Below, piece after piece: positions 61,335 to 64,000 of a stretch of DNA of 64,000 nucleotides. The stretch is taken from assembly GCF_038066595.1 (NCBI RefSeq), contig NZ_JBBUTH010000009.1, positions 372,001 to 436,000 of the forward strand, read 5' to 3'. This DNA is from Pseudaquabacterium inlustre. GTDB lineage: Bacteria; Pseudomonadota; Gammaproteobacteria; Burkholderiales; Burkholderiaceae_C. The notes beneath the pieces are model-generated. The model did not search any database. It was not told the origin of the DNA and worked only from the letters and a program-made list of their open reading frames with translations. Each line of letters starts with the position of its first letter. Position 1 is the stretch's first letter. The position numbers and the translations under genes are program-made.

Positions 61335-61982
61335 TCAAGCCGCCGCCGACGCCCGCCGCGCCTTCCACGCGCCGAACATCGCGATCAGGCCCGGGATGAT
61401 GATCATGGCCCAGATGATCTTCGACAGGTGGGTCTGCACCCAGGGCACGTTGCCGAACAGGTAGCCCGCGGTCACCAGGCCCACCACCCACAGCAGCGCG
61501 CCGGTCACGTTGTAGAAGCTGAACTTGCCGCGGCTCATCTCGGCCACGCCGGCCACGAAGGGCACGAAGGTGCGCACGAACGGCATGAAGCGCGCCAGCA
61601 CCAGGGTGATGCCGCCGTAGCGCTCGTAGAAGGCATGCGCCTGGTCGAAGGCGCGGCGGTTGAACCAGCGGCTGTCCTCCCACTGGAACACCTTGGGCCC
61701 GAAGAAGCGCCCGATGCTGTAGTTGGCCTGATCGCCCGCCACCGCCGCCACCAGCAGCAGCGCCATCACCAGCGGGTAGCTCATCATCCCGGCCCCGGCC
61801 AGCGCGCCCACGACGAACAGCAGCGAATCCCCCGGCAGGAAGGGCATCACCACCAGACCTGTCTCCACGAAGACGATCAGGAACAGCAGGGCATAGACCC
61901 AGCCGCCATAGGCATCGACGAATTCCTTCAGGTGGCGATCGACGTGCAGAACGAAGTCCACCAACAGCAACAGTGCATCCAT
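61335..61982 (-). CDS. DedA family membrane protein
   Basis: A 215-residue inner-membrane protein with about five helices. DedA signatures are ETGLVVMPFLPGDSLLF, GDQANYSIGRFFG and LARFMPFVRTFVPFVAG with the functional arginines. Members act in envelope and proton-motive-force homeostasis, some as undecaprenyl-phosphate flippases. It is divergent from mutL with 45 bases between starts; GATAAT lies eight bases before its ATG and no ribosome-binding site is visible. Confidence 0.93.
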   Translation of the reverse strand: MDALLLLVDFVLHVDRHLKEFVDAYGGWVYALLFLIVFVETGLVVMPFLPGDSLLFVVGALAGAGMMSYPLVMALLLVAAVAGDQANYSIGRFFGPKVFQWEDSRWFNRRAFDQAHAFYERYGGITLVLARFMPFVRTFVPFVAGVAEMSRGKFSFYNVTGALLWVVGLVTAGYLFGNVPWVQTHLSKIIWAMIIIPGLIAMFGAWKARRASAAA

Positions 61983-61990
61983 GGCGGCGG

Positions 61991-61996
61991 ATTATC
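61991..61996 (-). promoter_or_regulatory. GATAAT -10 box of dedA gene
   Basis: Minus-strand GATAAT eight bases before the ATG. It mirrors the GATAAT of mutL on the other strand, and the GGATTAT/ATAATCC arms form an inverted repeat across the shared region. Confidence 0.5.
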
Positions 61997-62013
61997 ACGG
62001 CGGGGCGTGACGG

Positions 62014-62019
62014 GATAAT
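62014..62019 (+). promoter_or_regulatory. GATAAT -10 box of mutL
   Basis: Plus-strand GATAAT eight bases before the mutL ATG, inside the palindrome CGGGATAATCCCG (62011-62023). There is no Shine-Dalgarno sequence between it and the start, so transcription may begin at or within a few bases of the ATG. Confidence 0.5.
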
Positions 62020-62027
62020 CCCGCCCG

Positions 62028-64000
62028 ATGACCGCCACCGCCCCGCGCCGCCCGATCTGTGAACTGCCCGACGAGCTGATCAGCCAGATCGCCGCCGGCG
62101 AGGTCATCGAGCGCCCGGCCTCGGTGGTGCGTGAACTGGTCGACAACGCGCTGGATGCCGGCGCCACCCAGATCACCGTGCGCCTGCTGGCCGGCGGTGT
62201 GCGCAGCATCGTGGTGGAGGACGACGGCGCGGGCATCCCTGCGCCTGAGCTGCCGCTGGCGCTGCGCCGCCACGCCACCAGCAAGATCGGCAGCCTGCAC
62301 GACCTGGAGTCGGTGCACACCATGGGCTTTCGCGGCGAGGCGCTGGCGGCCATCGCCTCGGTGGCCGAGATGGCGATCGCCAGCCGCACGGCCGATGCGC
62401 CGCATGCCTCGCGCCTGGACGCGCGCTCGGGCGAACTGGCCGCCGCGGCCCGCGCGGTGGGCACCAGTGTCGAGGTGCGCGAACTGTTCTTCGCCACGCC
62501 GGCGCGCCGCAAGTTCCTGAAGACCGATGCCACCGAGCTGGCCCACTGCCTGGAAGCCGTGCGGCGCCACGCCCTGGCCCGCCCCGATGTGGGCTTTGCC
62601 GTCTGGCACGAGGGCAAGCTGGTGGATCAGTGGCGCCGCGCCACCGGCGAGGGCGTCACGCCGCGGCAGGCGCTGGACCAGCGCATCGCCGACGTGCTGG
62701 GCGACGACTTCCTGACCCAGAGCCGCGCGCTGCCCGAGGCCGCGGCCCTGGGCCACACCGTGCGCATCCACGGCCGCGTGGGCCTGCCCGATGCGGCGCG
62801 TGCGCGGGCCGATCAGCAGTACGTCTATGTCAACGGCCGCTTCGTGCGCGACCGCCAGGTGGCGCACGGCGCCCGCACCGCCTACGAGGACGTGCTGCAC
62901 GGCAGCCGCCAGCCCAGCTATGTGCTGATGATCGACATCGACCCGCTGCGCGTGGATGTGAACGTGCACCCGACCAAGATCGAGGTGCGCTTCCGTGACG
63001 GGCGCGAGGTGCACCAGGCCGTGCGCTACGCCGTGGAGGCAGCGCTGGCCGAATCGCGCGCCCCGGCGTTCACGGCTGGCGAGGCCGGTGAGACCGCCGC
63101 GCCCGGCACGCAGGCCGCCATCGCCTGGCCGGCCAATGACTTCAACGGCCGCGGCAACCCGCAGCGGCCCGCCACCCCGGTCGCCGAGCCCTGGCGCCCG
63201 GTGGGTGCGGGTGGCCAGGTGTCGCTGGGCCTGCAGGACCTGGCGCTGCTGTACGCGCAGGAGCCGACGCCGCGCTGGGCTGCACCGGCCGCCTCGCAGC
63301 CGGTCGCCACGCGGGCCGACACCGGCCTGGCGGCCACCCTGGCGCCCGGCCTGACGCCCCCCTCCGCGTCCGGCGTGGCGCTGACCGATCGACCCGGCAC
63401 CAGCCTGGGCACGGCCATACCATCGCCCACCGCCGCTGGCCCCTCGGCCGCCTCGCCGTCGCGCACCGATGGCGACGCCGCCACCTGGCCGCTGGGCCGC
63501 GCGCTGGCCCAGCTGGCCGGCGCCTACATCCTGGCCGAGAACGCGCAAGGCCTGGTGGTCGTCGACATGCACGCCGCGCACGAACGCATCGTCTACGAGC
63601 GGCTGAAGGCGGCCATCGGTGGCGACACGCTGGCGGCCCAGCCGCTGTTGATCCCGGCCACCTTCGCCGCCACGCCCACCGAGGTGGCCGCGGCCGAGAC
63701 CCATGCCGAGGCGCTGACCCAATTGGGCCTGACCATCGATCAGTTCGCCCCCGGCACGCTGGCCGTGCGCGAGCGCCCGGCCGCCCTGCCCGATGCCGAC
63801 CCGGTGGCCCTGGCCCGCGCGGTGCTGGCCGAACTGGCCGAGCTGGGCCACGGCGACGCCAGCCGCCTGGTGCAGCGCGCGCGCGACGAGCTGCTGGCCA
63901 CCATGGCCTGCCATGGCGCGGTGCGCGCCAACCGGGCGCTGACCCTGCCCGAGATGAACGCCCTGCTGCGCGACATGGAACGCACCGAGCGCGCCGACCA
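62028..64000 (+). CDS. mutL: DNA mismatch repair protein MutL, 3' truncated
   Basis: At least 657 residues, running out of the window. The GHKL ATPase domain is intact: AAGEVIERPASVVRELVDNALDAGA (with the catalytic Glu of RELV), DDGAGI, ATSKI and TMGFRGEALAAIASV, then the transducer domain with VYVNGRFVRDR and VNVHPTKIEVRF. A Pro/Ala-rich linker follows (about 340-480). The C-terminal domain has DMHAAHERIVYE, fitting the DxHAxxExxxxE metal motif of endonuclease-type MutL, and MACHGAVRANR. The final residues are missing. It may therefore nick DNA itself, as in MutH-less bacteria. Confidence 0.95.
   Translation, partial: MTATAPRRPICELPDELISQIAAGEVIERPASVVRELVDNALDAGATQITVRLLAGGVRSIVVEDDGAGIPAPELPLALRRHATSKIGSLHDLESVHTMGFRGEALAAIASVAEMAIASRTADAPHASRLDARSGELAAAARAVGTSVEVRELFFATPARRKFLKTDATELAHCLEAVRRHALARPDVGFAVWHEGKLVDQWRRATGEGVTPRQALDQRIADVLGDDFLTQSRALPEAAALGHTVRIHGRVGLPDAARARADQQYVYVNGRFVRDRQVAHGARTAYEDVLHGSRQPSYVLMIDIDPLRVDVNVHPTKIEVRFRDGREVHQAVRYAVEAALAESRAPAFTAGEAGETAAPGTQAAIAWPANDFNGRGNPQRPATPVAEPWRPVGAGGQVSLGLQDLALLYAQEPTPRWAAPAASQPVATRADTGLAATLAPGLTPPSASGVALTDRPGTSLGTAIPSPTAAGPSAASPSRTDGDAATWPLGRALAQLAGAYILAENAQGLVVVDMHAAHERIVYERLKAAIGGDTLAAQPLLIPATFAATPTEVAAAETHAEALTQLGLTIDQFAPGTLAVRERPAALPDADPVALARAVLAELAELGHGDASRLVQRARDELLATMACHGAVRANRALTLPEMNALLRDMERTERAD

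Overview
The window reads as a very GC-rich chromosomal segment of a betaproteobacterium, most likely Burkholderiales of the Rubrivivax/Leptothrix/Ideonella type. The main evidence is the collinear minus-strand run rpsO-pnp-quinone oxidoreductase-tpiA-secG-tRNA-Leu(GAG)-nuoABCDEFGHIJKLMN-DUF2818-NUDIX-DUF1178, an order typical of that group, together with DUF2069, hrpA and nitrate ABC transport genes. No insertion sequence, prophage, CRISPR array or plasmid function was seen.

Layout. 1-4.4 kb: a truncated PAS-GGDEF diguanylate cyclase faces a hybrid sensor kinase and its one-base-coupled receiver protein. 4.8-16.4 kb: a plus-strand chemosensory cluster with unusual parts: a soluble receptor with two complete signalling hairpins, a triple CheW, CheB, a HEAT-repeat protein, CheR, CheY, CheA, a small STAS-like protein, a second CheY, a membrane receptor-like protein with a CheZ-type DxxxQ motif, and a third CheY. 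No flagellar or pilus gene lies beside it. 16.4-28.1 kb: housekeeping and accessory genes (TonB_C protein, HrpA helicase, YihY, DUF2069, FAD-linked dehydrogenase, serine hydrolase lipoprotein, membrane AraC regulator, DUF1178). 28.1-49.3 kb: the complex I operon and, upstream of it, secG, tpiA, pnp and rpsO. 49.5-53.1 kb: aminotransferase, orphan branched-chain-type binding protein, tsaD. 53.1-57.5 kb: nitrate-assimilation control and transport. 57.5-64 kb: histidine phosphatase, queG, tsaE, amiC, dedA and a truncated mutL.

The clearest regulatory story is at 53.1-57.4 kb. The ANTAR antiterminator gene nasT is followed by a near-perfect sigma54 promoter. Its predicted start lies immediately before two hairpins whose six-base loops both carry the A1/G4 pair recognised by ANTAR proteins, and then by an intrinsic terminator just ahead of nrtA. 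After nrtABD a second near-perfect sigma54 promoter drives about 92 nt that end in a 12-bp terminator with seven T. This could be a nitrogen-controlled small RNA or a second leader.

Other RNA-level signals are a terminator-like hairpin just 42 bases before nuoA, hairpins in the rpsO and pnp leaders, and a recurrent GATAAT or TACACT box 8-9 nt before the start codons of hrpA, the DUF1178 gene, tsaD, dedA and mutL, which suggests leaderless transcripts.

All calls come from reading the sequence; no database or folding program was run.
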